Source of the DNA: Doris montereyensis | Taxonomy: Eukaryota; Mollusca; Gastropoda; Nudibranchia; Dorididae | DNA length: 64,000 bases | NCBI GenBank assembly: GCA_037039925.1 | Contig: JAXRKP010000026.1 | Coordinates: 473,501-537,500, forward strand | Direction: 5' to 3' | The notes under the pieces: generated by a model | The model's database searches: none | What the model was told of the DNA's origin: nothing | What the model saw: only the letters and a program-made list of their open reading frames with translations | Made by a program: the position numbers and the translations under genes | Shown: positions 22,962 to 34,939 of the stretch, piece by piece | How positions within the stretch are numbered: the stretch's first letter is position 1 | Layout of the letters: each line of letters begins with the position of its first letter

Positions 22962-23368
22962 TAGCACTGACCAAAAGTCAAAAGCTGCCCTGGGTGCTAG
23001 CACTGACTCAAAAGTCAAAAGCCTACCCTGGGTGTTAGCACTGACTCAAAAGTCAAAGCCTACCCTGGGTGTTAGCACTGACTCAAAAGTCAAAAGCCTA
23101 CCCTGGGTGCTAGCACTGACTCAAAGTCAAAAGCGTGCCCTGGGTGTTAGCACTAACTCAAAAGTCAAAAGCGTGCCCTGGGTGCTAGCACTGACTCAAA
23201 AGTCAAAAGCCTACCCTGGGTGTTAGCACTGACTCAAAAGTCAAAAGCCTACCCTGGGTGCTAGCACTGACTCAAAAGTCAAAAGCCTACCCTGGGTGCT
23301 AGCACTGACTCAAAAGTCAAAAGCCTACCCTGGGTGCTAGCACTGACTCAAAAATCAAAAGCCTGCCC
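22962..23368. repeat. Minisatellite, 38-bp unit, about 11 copies
   Basis: The unit contains GACTCAAAAGTCAAAAGCCT then ACCCTGGGTGCTAGCACT. Variants are GCTAGC/GTTAGC and CTACCC/GTGCCC. Confidence 0.95.
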
Positions 23369-24395
23369 CTTCCAGATTAGAAAAATGTGATAAAGCAACT
23401 GTAAAGGCATTGATAACGGTGTGTGAATTTGACACCAAATGTCTCAGCCTAGGATTAATATTTTTTTCTTTCCTTTCCCACTTTCTTGCCTGTTTATGAA
23501 CAATATTAGATAGAACAAAACTGATTGAATTCACCTGTTGCTATGCATTCAACTCCATTGTTGACTTATTGTTCACATGCCTAATGTTGTCATGATTGCA
23601 TTGCATTGAATTTTAATATTTTTTTGACACAGAAAAAGTGCCTGAGACAATTGGTGACAAGCTGCAGTTTTAGGGATCTTGAGTCAAAACGCACAAGGGG
23701 TAGCCATGCGGGCGTATGGGTTAAAGGTCAAGGTCAATCACCCCTTTACGGCCGGCCTACTTGGTTGCTTGTTGGTCTTTTGCTTTTCTTTTTCTTTTTC
23801 TGCCTTTAGTAAATTGATCTATTTCAGCAGTCACGCATTGAACTAGTTTTCAAAATGTGCTTGTGACAATCCATAACGTTCCTGACCTGTTGCGTCGAAT
23901 GCCACAAATTGTTGATGTAGTTTTTATCTAGCTAAGCTTTGGAAAATTGTCACAGAGTCAAACCCTTGCTCTTGTTTTCTTGCCTTCAGCAGAATTTAGG
24001 CCATAGATTTAGATGGTAACAGCACAAACATTTTCACCCATGAATGACTTTGACAATTCTCAGTGTCTGGTAGAAATAATTTAGGACATGAAAGAGCTAT
24101 TAAAAACCCATGAAGACAAATACAAAAAAATATAAAGAAGAGAAAGAAAAGTGTGGGCGGCAGACAGAACTTTGAACCTTTCAAGTTGTAAGTCAAACAT
24201 TTGACCTTCATCCTGACAGTTAAAGCAAGTCTAATAACATTTTACCTGCTGACATTTAAAGATCAGATTTGATTCTCTTTTCACTAATTGAATGTTTTTG
24301 AGAAATAAAAACCTTGGTTGTAAGACAATGTGAGTGCATCAAACTGTTTCTTCACAGCGATGTGAATGAAGAAATTTATGTAAAAGTTGCGTTCT
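23369..24395. other. No gene recognised
   Basis: Mixed unique-looking DNA. A good acceptor-like site (TTTTTTTGACACAG, ending 23632) is followed by a short open frame, but no domain or matching donor was found. Confidence 0.5.
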
Positions 24396-24715
24396 TCATG
24401 GAGGGGATTAAACTTAAACAAAGTCCCTAACTGTTATAGATAGCATCACATGGAGGGGATTAAACTTCAACAAAGTACCTAACTGTTATAGATAGCATCA
24501 CGTAGAGGGGATTAAACTTAAACAAAGTCCCTAACTGTTATTGATAGCATCACATGGAGGGGATTAAATTAAAGTTAAACAAAGTACCTAACTGTTATAG
24601 ATAGCATCACATGGAGGGGATTAAACTTAAACAAAGTACCTAACTGTCATACATAGCATCACATGGAGGGATTAAACTTAAACAAAAGTGCCTAACTGTT
24701 ATAGCATCACATGGA
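24396..24715. repeat. Minisatellite, about 52-bp unit, 6 copies
   Basis: The unit contains CATGGAGGGGATTAAACTTA, then AACAAAGTACCTAACTGTTA, then TAGATAGCAT. Confidence 0.93.
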
Positions 24716-25159
24716 AGGATGGAAAAAATTTGCATTTATATGCCTACAGTTTGGTTATGCAAGCATTTAATTAATGTATGAAAGAGTAGCTAGCTATGTA
24801 TCAAAGTCAAAGACCTGTCATATTTGCATGGAATCATGTCAGTCCGTGTCACAGATTTCATAACTTTGAACTTACAGCTGAATTCCCAAACCTGATTGGC
24901 CAAAATTCAGACACAATTTTATTTTTGAATTGCAGAAATGGGATAATTCAGAAGAGAAAATTGTAAATTATTCATAAATCTATATTTACTTATGGTCGTG
25001 AAGAAACGATGCATATGATGCAATGCAATAAATGTGTTGAAAAGTTGCTATGTGTTTATGCTTGTGTGTTTAAGTGTGTGTGTTTGTGTGGTATACTATC
25101 CCAAAACGATTCCAGGCTTTCAATGAGCTTTGAATATATCTTACTTACTTAGCTACTGA

Positions 25160-25420
25160 CCTTTATGTGATTGTGAGGCTGCATGTAGGGTAGCAACGAA
25201 GCTTGTCCACTCTTGTATGTATTGAGTCATTCTGAATGGTGTTCTACATCTGTTTCCAGGTCTTCATTTCTCCTTCTACGATTCTTTTTGGCTTTCCTCC
25301 CCTTCTTGACTTTTGATGTCTAATGCAAGGCTCTCCTTGTAATGTTATTCTGTTTTCTCCTGTATATGTGCCCTATCCACCTCCATCTTATTCTCATAGT
25401 GTGCCATCTGAGAAAAGTGT
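25160..25420 (-). mobile_element. 3' coding fragment of an RTE-like LINE
   Basis: On the minus strand the reading RWRWIGHIYRRKQNN, NITRRALH, then a basic KVKKGRKAKKNRRR stretch and WTSFVATLHAAS (in another frame) follow the order usual for the C-terminus of RTE-type LINE proteins (RW.GH, then GRPK..WR, then W...VAAL). Stops and frameshifts break it, so it is a dead remnant of a different subfamily from the 51-54 kb element. Confidence 0.6.
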
Positions 25421-25524
25421 CTTGCTATACCAAGTGCCAGATATTTCAGACCACCATCATGGTTTTTCTAGATTTTCTTCTTGTTTTGTTGTTAAAGATA
25501 ATCTTTAGAATATTTTCTTTATTC

Positions 25525-25820
25525 TGATGTTGGAATCTTATTCAGATGTTGGAATCTTATTCTGATTTTGGAATCTTATTTTGATCTTGGAGTCTTATTC
25601 TGATTTCGGTCTTATCGTGATTTCGGAATCTTATTCTGATCATGGAGTCTTATTCTGATCATGGAGTCTTATTCTGATTTCGGAATCTTATTCGGATTTT
25701 GGAGTCTTATTCTGATCTTGGAATCTTTCTGATTTCAGGGTCTTATTCTGATTTTTGAATCTTATTCTGATTTTGGAGTCTTATTCTGAGTTTGGAATCT
25801 TATTCTGATTTTGGAATCTT
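25525..25820. repeat. Minisatellite, 19-bp unit, left arm
   Basis: The unit is TCTGATTTTGGAATCTTAT with many substitutions. The same array resumes at about 27545 beyond the LINE insertion. Confidence 0.93.
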
Positions 25821-27545
25821 AATAATAATGATAATATAATATAATTCATTTCTATAGCACCCACTCCCATCATACGACAGCTCTAGGCGTATTTATACAT
25901 ACATAGTAATAAAAAAAATGAGCAATGTACATATATAAAATAAATAAATAAATAAATAAATACATGAAAGCATAATATCATTTATAAAGGTGTATGGTAC
26001 ATGAATTAGAATCGCATAATTTAAAAAAAAAAATTTCTTCTAAGAAGAATCGCATGAGGTATGTTTTCAGGTGTTTTTTAAAGGTGTCTTCTGACATGTC
26101 AAACATAGATCATATTTACAACGGAAGAGAATTTCAGATGTGAGGACCTGCATATTTAAAAGAGTGCAGTGACAGTTTTGTCAGGCCTTTGTTTGGGGGA
26201 ATGCTTAACAGACATTGATTTATAGATCTCAGTTGGCGAGATGGAACATAACCAGAGATCAGATCTTTTAAATAATTTTTGGAGCTCTATCAGTTTTACA
26301 TTTGTGACACAATATGGCAATTTTGTATATTATTCGTTTATTGATCGGGAGCCAATGCAGAGAAATGAACATAGGAGTAATGTGTTTATATATTTTTTCT
26401 TCAAAATCATTCTGGCCACATGGTTTTGGATACGTTGGAGCTTATGATTCAAGACATCAGGTAAATTTAAAAAACAGGGAGTTGCAATAATCAATTTTGG
26501 AACAAATGTGTGCTAAGTCAATGTTTTAAAAGAACTTAGATTAAGAAAGTTTGATAGGTGGGGCTATACATCTGATTTCGAGGTAAAGAGTTTTACAGAG
26601 ATGGTTTATATGATGCTCCATAGATAAATTATCATCGAAATGTACCCCAAGATTTTTAGTGTTCTGTGTGAATTTTATTTCTTTGTTTTCCACCCTCATA
26701 GAGTTAGTTTCCTCAGGCCAACTGAGATTTTTTAGATTACATAGTAATATTTCGGTTTTTTCTTCATTCAGTTTAAGCTTGTTAGTAGACATCCACGCTT
26801 TTACATGAGATATACATAATTCCATGGATTTCAAAAGATAATTTGTGTTTATAGGCATGGCAGATTTGTAAAGCTGCGTATCGTCAGCATACATGTGATG
26901 GTTGACCCCATGCTGTTTGACAATATCACCAAACAGTTGTGTATACAACCCTGTACTTGAGTGGAAAAGGAGAAGATTGCACTTTATCAAGAGAGATAGA
27001 TTGGGTACGATCATGAAGATAGGATATAAACCAGTCAAGCACAGTGCCCTCTAGACCAAAAGTTTTGGAAAGTCGCTCAATGAAAATAGAATGGTCAAGT
27101 GTGTCAAACGCCACGCTTAAATCAAGCAGGGTTAAGACTGATACTTTGCGTTCATCGGCAGCGCACAACACATCATTTTGTATATTAAGCAAGGTTGTTT
27201 CCCTGTTGTGATATCGCCTGTAAGCTAACTGATTGGTTATGCATAAATTATATTTCGGAAGATGCTTCTTTAATTGCATTGCAACGACCTTTTCCAAAAA
27301 AAATTATAAAAATGGGAGGTTTGAAACAGGCCTATAGTTTTTTAATTCTTCAGGAGATAGGTTGGGTTTCTTAAGTAGAGGGGTTACAATTGCGTGTTTA
27401 AAGGTCTTGGGTACAATTCCAATTTTTAGAGATTCATTAACAATGGTTGTTAGGACATGAGCTAGGTGATCTAAATATCTAACTAATAATGATGTGTCAA
27501 TCGGATCAAGGTAGCATGATTTCGGGTGAAAATTTTATAAGGGTC
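25821..27545 (-). mobile_element. CR1/L2-like LINE, 5'-truncated, inserted in a minisatellite
   Basis: On the minus strand the frames give NYRPVSNLPF, RRYHNRETTLLNIQNDVL, SVLTLLDLSVAFDTLDHS (RT motif A), HMYADDTQLYKS (motif C, YADD) and VKAWMSTNKLKLNEEKTE, then NLGVHFDDNLS. This is the order of a Jockey/CR1-group reverse transcriptase. The PQG-containing motif B between SPFPLKYR and YTQLFGDIV has been lost in a small deletion, and there are frameshifts near 27300 and 26930, so it is inactive. The 3' end is AT-rich, with an ATT/ATA tail at 25821-25850. It is flanked on both sides by the same 19-bp minisatellite. An AAAT run at 25938-25963 lies in its 3' part. Confidence 0.85.
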
Positions 27546-27906
27546 TTGAGCTCCTCTTATTCTAATTATGGAATCTTTTTTAATTTTTGAATCATTTTCT
27601 GGTTTGGGAATCTTATTCTGATTTTGGAACCTTATTTTAATTTTGGAATCTTTTAATTTTGGAATCTTACTCTGATTTTGAAATCTTTTTTAATTTTGGA
27701 ATTTTATTCTGATTTTGGAATCTTATTCTGATTTTGGAATCGTTTAATTTTAGAATTTTATTTTTATTTTGGAATCTTATTCTGAATTTGGAAGCTTATT
27801 CTGATTTTTGAATCTCATTCTAATTTTGGAAATTCTTTTGATTCGGAGTCCTATTCTGATTTAAGAATCTTATTCTTATTTTGGAGTCTTATTTCAATTT
27901 TGGAAT
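27545..27906. repeat. Minisatellite, 19-bp unit, right arm
   Basis: Diverged copies of TCTGATTTTGGAATCTTAT continue after the LINE. They are more variable than the left arm, with units lacking the TCTG block. Confidence 0.9.
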
Positions 27907-28204
27907 CAGGTTCAGGACTTGATGCAATTAATATGAAGATGGCTTCCTGATACTTAATGACCCATAGACAAAAACATTATTTCGTAGATGGCTTTCATTA
28001 AGATGAACACATTGATATGCCAGAGGCCAAATTGTACAGGAAAAGTTTTTTGGTTTTCTCCATTGTGTAGCAATAAAGAGATTTGTAAAGACCATCTTTA
28101 AGAATTTATGAAACGTTTTTGTCAACTCAGATGGTTTTACCATGCCATCTTTAAAAACTTTTTAAAAACGTTTTTGTCAACTCAGATGAGTTTACCAAAG
28201 GTAT

Positions 28205-28205
28205 T

Positions 28206-28241
<36 letters not shown>

Positions 28242-28264
28242 TGTATTATTATTATTATTATTAT
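28205..28264. repeat. ATT microsatellite
   Basis: TTATT repeats interrupted once by TTTG. Confidence 0.9.
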
Positions 28265-28372
28265 GAAGTGATTGTCTGTCAATCTATGCACACTAAAACA
28301 AAACAGCAAAATCTGAAATTGTCCATGTTCATGTCGGCATCAGAACAGTAGTGGCATGCTTATGAAGAACGC

Positions 28373-28641
28373 TTGAATTCAGTCATAGATCTGTATGCTG
28401 AGGTGATTTTTGTCATTGTAGACCATCACGATTCATTGGAATTCAATCACAGATCTGTATGCTGAGGTGATTTTTGTCATTGTAGACCATCACGATTCAT
28501 TGGAATTCAATCATAGATCTGTATGCTGAGGTGATTTTGTCATTGTATACCATCATGATTCATTGGAATTCAATCATAGATCTGTATGCTGAGGTGATTT
28601 TTGTCATTGTAGACCATCACGATTCATTGGAATTCAATCAT
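28373..28641. repeat. 64-bp tandem repeat, about 4 copies
   Basis: The unit contains AATTCAATCATAGATCTGTA, then TGCTGAGGTGATTTTTGTCA, then TTGTAGACCATCACGATTCA. Confidence 0.93.
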
Positions 28642-28756
28642 ATTATTTGTTGCATGAATGAAATAACTTTGAGTTTCAGTAGACACCTGGTTTATAATAT
28701 TATATTTACACTAGATGCTGTCGAGCCCCTTCCATTGCCCCTTTGTTTTCCCCAAC

Positions 28757-30609
28757 ATCTACATCCATCTCTGGATATCTTTTGTTTACTGTCTAACATC
28801 TACATCCATCTCTGGATATGTTGTTTTGTTTACTCCATCTCTGATAACATCTACATCCATCTCTGGATATCTTTTGTTTACTGTCTAACATCTACATCCA
28901 TCTCTGGATATATTTTGTTTACTGTCTAACATCTACATCCATCTCTGGATATCTTTTGTTTACTGTCTAACATCTACATCCATCTCTGGATATCTTTTGT
29001 TTACTGTCTAACATCTACATCCATCTCTGGATATATTTTGTTTTGTCTACATCCATCTGTCTAACATCTACATCCATCTCTGGATATATGTTGTTTACTG
29101 TCTAACATCTACATCCATCTCTGGATATCTTTTGTTTACTGTCTAACATCTACATCCATCTCTGGATATCTTTTGTTTACTGTCTAACATCTACATCCAT
29201 CTCTGGATATCTTTTGTTTACTGTCTAACATCTACATCCATCTCTGGATATATGTTGTTTACTGTCTAACATCTACATCCATCTCTGGATATATGTTGTT
29301 TACTGTCTAACATCTACATCCATCTCTGGATATCTTTTGTTTACTGTCTAACATCTACATCCATCTCTGGATATATGTTGTTTACTGTCTAACATCTACA
29401 TCCATCTCTGGATATCTTTTGTTTACTGTCTAACATCTACATCCATCTCTGGATATATGTTGTTTACTGTCTAACATCTACATCCATCTCTGGATATATG
29501 TTGTTTACTGTCTAACATCTACATCCATCTCTGGATATATGTTGTTTACTGTCTAACATCTACATCCATCTCTGGATATATGTTGTTTACTGTCTAACAT
29601 CTACATCCGTCTCTGGATATATGTTGTTTACTGTCTAACATCTACATCCATCTCTGGATATATGTTGTTTACTGTCTAACATCTACATCCATCTCTGGAT
29701 ATATGTTGTTTACTGTCTAACATCTACATCCATCTCTGGATATATGTTGTTTACTGTCTTACATCTACATCCATCTCTGGATATATGTTGTTTACTGTCT
29801 TACATCTACATCCATCTCTGGATATATGTTGTTTACTGTCTAACACCTACATCCATCTCTGGATACATGTTGTTTACTGTCTAACATCTACATCCATCTC
29901 TGGATATATGTTGTTTACTGTTTAACATCTACATCCATCTCTGGATATCTTTTGTTGAATCCCCAAACTCTACATCCATCTCTGGATATATGTTGTTTAC
30001 TGTCTAACATCTACATCCATCTCTGGATATATGTTGTTTACTGTCTTACATCTACATCCATCTCTGGATATATGTTGTTTACTGTCTAACACCTACATCC
30101 ATCTCTGGATACATGTTGTTTACTGTCTAACATCTACATCCATCTCTGGATATATGTTGTTTACTGTTTAACATCTACATCCGTCTCTGGATATCTTTTG
30201 TTGAATCCCCAAAGTCTACATCCATCTCTGGATATCTTTTTGTTGAATCCCCAAAATCTACATCCGTCTCTGGATAGCTTTTGTTGAATCCCCAAACTCT
30301 ACATCCATCTCTGGATATCTTTTGTTGAATCCCAAACTCTACATCCGTCTCTGGATATCTTTTGTTGAATCCCCAAACTCTACATCCGTCTCTGGATATC
30401 TTTTGTTGAATCCCCAAACTTTACATCCGTCTCTGGATATCTTTGTTGAATCCCCAAACTCTACATCCGTCTCTGGATATCTTTTGTTGAATCCCCAAAC
30501 TCTACATCCGTCTCTGGATATCTTTTGTTGAATCCCCAAACTCTTCATCCGTCTCTGGATATCTTTTGTTGAATCCCCAAACTCTACATCCGTCTCTGGA
30601 TATCTTTTG
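28757..30609. repeat. Minisatellite, 41-bp unit, about 45 copies, two subfamilies
   Basis: The shared core is TCTACATCCATCTCTGGATA. The left three quarters use TGTTGTTTACTGTCTAACA as linker, and the right quarter (30190-30609) uses TCTTTTGTTGAATCCCCAAA with CCGTCTC. A block of six units (246 bp) from about 29841 is repeated from 30087, carrying the marker variants AACACCTAC and GATACATG. Confidence 0.96.
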
Positions 30610-31290
30610 CCATCAGTTTCCCCGTGTCTCTATCTTGTGTTAGTTTCTTTAATGCTGTTAGGTTTTTTCCTGACTTGAGTTGTGCTGATAACAAACCCCT
30701 ACAAGAAACACATCAAAACAGCGCCTAAGAAACACATCAAAACAGCGCCTCCAGTTGTTCAGTCCGAACATGAACAAATGACACAGCTGCATACATTTCA
30801 ATAATGATCCTTGAGTACAGAATCTGTACGAACAAACAACACAGCTGCATACATTTCAATAATGATCCTTGAGTACAGAATCTTTCATTTCGTTTTTGGA
30901 GAATGGATTAATTATATCCTCCTCATCGTCAAAGCCATCTTGCATGACTAATTTGAGGGTTTCATTCACATTGAATTGTTGTCGTTTCCTGCTTGAGGAC
31001 ATTATGTTGACAGGAGTGTGTTTTCACTTTTCGTTCATACTCATCTAAAGATGGTCAGTAAATTCTAAACAAAGAGGCCCAGCTAATTATTAAAAGGCAT
31101 GTAACTTAATGTAAGAAAGAGACTTGATACAAACACTTTCATTTCATAGTTACGCCCTTGTCAAGAAATGCTTCTTCATCACTAAGTGGCGTGTAAGTGT
31201 AAGTGTAAGTGTAAGCTATGCTGGCACGTCCCAGTACACAACTAGAATGTCGGTCATATGTCACGTAAGGTGGACATTGGCTTTACTTTC
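30610..31290. other. No gene; two small tandem duplications
   Basis: AAGAAACACATCAAAACAGC is duplicated near 30702-30750, and a block with ACACAGCTGCATACATTTCA is duplicated near 30780-30885. A GTAAGT hexamer run lies at 31193-31216. No coding signal. Confidence 0.7.
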
Positions 31291-31296
31291 TTTATC

Positions 31297-34190
31297 AGTT
31301 CCCATTCAACAGTGTATTATCTCTTTCTTTCTTTCTTTATCAGTTCCCATTCAACAGTGTATTATCTCTTTTTCTTTCTTTCTTTATCATTTCCCATTCA
31401 ACAGTGTATTATCTCTTTCTTTCTTTCTTTATCAGTTCCCATTCAACAGTGTATTATCTCTTTCTTTCTTTCTTTATCAGTTCCCATTCAACAGTTAATT
31501 ATCTCTTTCTTTCTTTCTTTATCATTTCCCATTCAACAATGTATAGTCTCTTTCTTTCTTTCTTTATCATTTCCCATTCAACAGTGTATTGTCTCTTTCT
31601 TTCTTTCTTTATCATTTCCCATTCAACAGTGTTTGTCTCTTTCTTTCTTTCTTTATCAGTTCCCATTCAACAGTGTATTATCTCTTCCTTTCTTTCTTTA
31701 TCAGTTCCCATTCAACAGTGTATTATCTCTTTCTTTCTTTCTTTATCAGTTCCCATTCAACAGTGTATTATCTCTTTCTTTCTTTCTTTATCATGTCCCA
31801 TTCAACAGTGTATTATCTCTTTCTTTCTTTCTTTATCATTTCCCATTCAACAGTGTATTATCTCTTTCTTTCTTTCTTTATCAGTTCCCATTCAACAGTG
31901 TATTATCTCTTTCTTTCTTTCTTTATCATTTCCCATTCAACAGTGTATTATCTCTTCAATTTTTTTCTTTATCAGTTCCATTCAACAGTGTATTATCTCT
32001 TTCTTTCATTCTTTATCAGTTCCCATTCAACAGTTAATATCTCTTTCTTTCTTTCTGTCTTTATCAGTTCCCATTCAACAGTGTATTATCTCTTTCTTTC
32101 TGTCTTTATCAGTTCCCATTCAACAGTGTATTATCTCTTTCTTTCTTTCTTTATCATTTCCCATTCAACAGTGTATTATCTCTTTCTTTCTTCTTTATCA
32201 GTTCCCATTCAACAGTGTATTATCTCTTTGTTTCTTTCTTTATCAGTTCCCATTCAACAGTGTATTATCTCTTTCTTTTTTCTTTATCAGTTCTCATTCA
32301 ACAGTGTATTATCTCTTTCTTTCTTTCTTTATCAGTTCCCATTCAACAGTGTTTATCTCTTTCTTTCTTTTCTTTATCAGTTCTCATTCAACAGTGTATT
32401 ATCTCGAAATTTTCTTTCTTTCTTTATCAGTTCCCATTCAACAGTGTATTATCTCTTTCTTTCTTTCTTTATCAGTTCCCATTCAACAATTATTCTTTTT
32501 CTTTCTGTCTTTATCAGTTCTCATTCAACAGTGTATTATCTCTTTCTGTCTTTTTATCATTTCCCATTCAACAGTGTATTATCTCTTTCTTTCTTTATCA
32601 GTTCCCATTGAACAGTGTATTATCTTTTTCTTTCTGTCTTTATCAGTTCTCATTCAACAGTGTATTATCTCTTTCTTTCTGTCTTTATCAGTTCTCATTC
32701 AACAGTGTATTATCTCTTTCTTTCTTTATCATTTCCCATTCAACAGTGTATTATCTCTTTCTTTCTGTCTTTATCATTTTTCATTGAACAGTGTATTATC
32801 TCTTTCTTTCTGTCTTTATCATTTCCCATTCAACAGTGTATTATCTCTTTCTTTCTTTCTTTATCATTTCTCATTCAACAGTGTATTATCTCTTTCTTTC
32901 TGTCTTTATCAGTTCTCATTCAACAGTGTATTATCTCTTTCTTTCTTTTTTATCAGTTCCCATTGAACAGTGTATTATCTCTTTCTTTCTTTCTTTATCA
33001 TTTCTCATTCAACAGTGTATTATCTCTTTCTTTCTTTCTTTATCATTTCTCATTCAACAGTGTATTATCTCTTTCTTTCTGTCTTTATCAGTTCTCATTC
33101 AACAGTGTATTATCTCTTTCTTTCTGTCTTTATCAGTTCCCATTCAACAGTGTATTATCTCTTTCTTTCTTTCTTTATCATTTCTCATTCAACAGTGTAT
33201 TATCTCTTTCTTTCTTTCTTTCTTTATCAGTTTCCCATTCAACAGTGTATTATCTCTTTCTTTCTTTATCAGTTCCCATTCAACAGTGTATTATCTCTTT
33301 CTTTCTTTCTTTATCAGTTCCCATTCAACAGTGTATTATCTCTTTCTTTCTGTCTTTATCATTTCTCATTCAACAGTGTATTATCTCTTTCTTTCTTTCT
33401 TTATCAGTTCCCATTCAACAGTGTATTATCTCTTTCTTTCTTTCTTTCTTTCTTTATCATTTCCCATTCAACAGTGTATTATCTCTTTCTTTCTTTCTTT
33501 ATCATTTCCCATTCAACAGTGTATTATCTCTTTCTTTATGTATTTTATCAGTTTCCATTCAACAGTGTATTATCTCTTTCTTTCTTTTTTCTTTATCAGT
33601 TCCCATTCAACAGTGTATTATCTCTTTCTTTTCTTTCTTTATCATTTCCCATTCAACAGTGTATTATCTCTTTCTTTCTGTCTTTATCAGTTCCCATTCA
33701 ACAGTGTATTATCTCTTTCTTTATTTATTTCTTTATCAGTTTCCATTCAACAGTGTATTATCTCTTTCTTTCTTTATCATTTCCCATTCAACAGTGTATT
33801 ATCTCTTTCTTTCTTTCTTTATCAGTTTTGAACAGTGTATTATCTCTTTCTTTCATTCTTTATCAGTTCCCATTGAACAGTGTATTATCTCTTTCTTTCT
33901 TTCTTTATCATTTCCCATTGAACAGTGTATTATCTCTTTCTTTCTGTCTTTATCATTTCCCATTGAACAGTGTATTATCTCTTTCTTTCTTTCTTTATCA
34001 TTTCCCATTCAACAGTGTATTATTTATTTATTTTTGTCTTTATCATTTCCCATTCAACAGTGTATTATTTATTTATTTTTGTCTTTATCATTTCCCATTC
34101 AACAGTGTATTATCTCTTTCTTTATTTCTTTATCAGTTCCCATTCAACAGTGTATTATTTCTTTCTTTCTTTCTTTATCATTTCCCATTC
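31297..34190. repeat. Minisatellite, about 45-bp unit, roughly 65 copies, derived from a LINE 3' end
   Basis: The unit is CTTTCTTTCTTTATCAGTTC, then CCATTCAACAGTGTATTATC, then TCTTT. Variants are CAGTT/CATTT, CCCATT/CTCATT, TTCTTT/CTGTCTT, and length differences in the TTTC run. Its last unit runs straight into the LINE fragment at 34156-34375, whose own 3' terminus is TATCATTTCCCATTC plus the CTTT tail. Long plus-strand frames rich in FLSLS and IQQC are artefacts of the 45-bp period. Confidence 0.96.
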
Positions 34191-34375
34191 TACCTTCTGG
34201 TGTATGGGTTTAGATGCCTGAAATGATCTTTCTCCAGGCTGCCCTGTCCTGGCATTTCCTTCGTGAAAGTTGAATTTCTTTGCGTTAATGCCTCTTTTAT
34301 ATCTTCTTCCCATTTCTCCAGGTTTCACTGCCATAGAGGAGAGTAGGACAATCAACTGTGTTGTGTATTATCTGT
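34156..34375 (-). mobile_element. RTE-like LINE 3' fragment with internal deletion
   Basis: The minus strand matches the 3' end of the 51-54 kb element (AGGACAGGGCAG, ACCCATACACCAGAAG, ATATAAAAGAGGCATTAA). After the AGAAGATATAAAAGAGGC block it jumps to TGGCAGTGAAACCTGG and CTCTCCTCTATGGCAG, so about 250 bp of coding sequence present in the 51-54 kb copy is deleted. Confidence 0.8.
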
Positions 34376-34681
34376 TTAATTAATGGTTTTAAATGACTTG
34401 ACCTGATATGTCATGTCCTGGGCACAGACAGAATTTTTGCAAGTTTGCATATGTTGGTTTTCTTGTTGATTGTTTTGGGGTTTTAAGTGAAGGTTCTAGT
34501 CTGACTTAACGTGTATGTAGAAAATAGATTTTAGGTGTATGTATGTGAAAACAGATCTAAAGTGTATGTGTCTGAAAATATATCTAACATTTATGTATGT
34601 CAAAATATATCTAACGTGGCAGAGGATTTCTTTTGTGTTTCAGCTTTCAATGTTCTTGGCATTGATTTATATGTGAACAAA

Positions 34682-34728
<47 letters not shown>

Positions 34729-34935
34729 GCTGCAATGCAGTAGTATTATGATGATTATTGTTAATCATTGTTTTGGTCTTGCATTAATGTCAAAGTAAAT
34801 GTGTTTTGTATTTTATGTTTAAACTTTGTATTTTGAACTTTATATGCGTTACAACATGTAGTTAATTTTCACTGTTTAATCAGCACTGTTATTCTTTATG
34901 ATGATTGTCTCTGTAGGTTAAGACAGCTGTCTTTG
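34376..34935. other. No gene; short CT microsatellite
   Basis: Unique-looking DNA with a CT run at 34687-34724 and three loose copies of a TGTATGT..GAAAATA.ATCTAA motif at 34510-34615. Confidence 0.7.
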
Positions 34936-34939
34936 CATT

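Noticed and set aside
23633..23760. Possible alternative PLC-gamma terminal exon after TTTTTTTGACACAG
   Set aside because: The acceptor is good, but in the phase required after corrected exon H the frame stops within five codons; other frames have no support.
28757..30609. Regularly spaced repeats that could be mistaken for a CRISPR array
   Set aside because: Whole units are repeated with no unique spacers between them, in animal DNA with no cas genes; this is a tandem minisatellite. The same applies to the other arrays.
31258..34226. Several very long plus-strand open frames (up to more than 500 codons) rich in Phe, Leu and Ser
   Set aside because: All three frames are open and repeat every 15 residues; they arise from a 45-bp minisatellite without stops, not from a gene.
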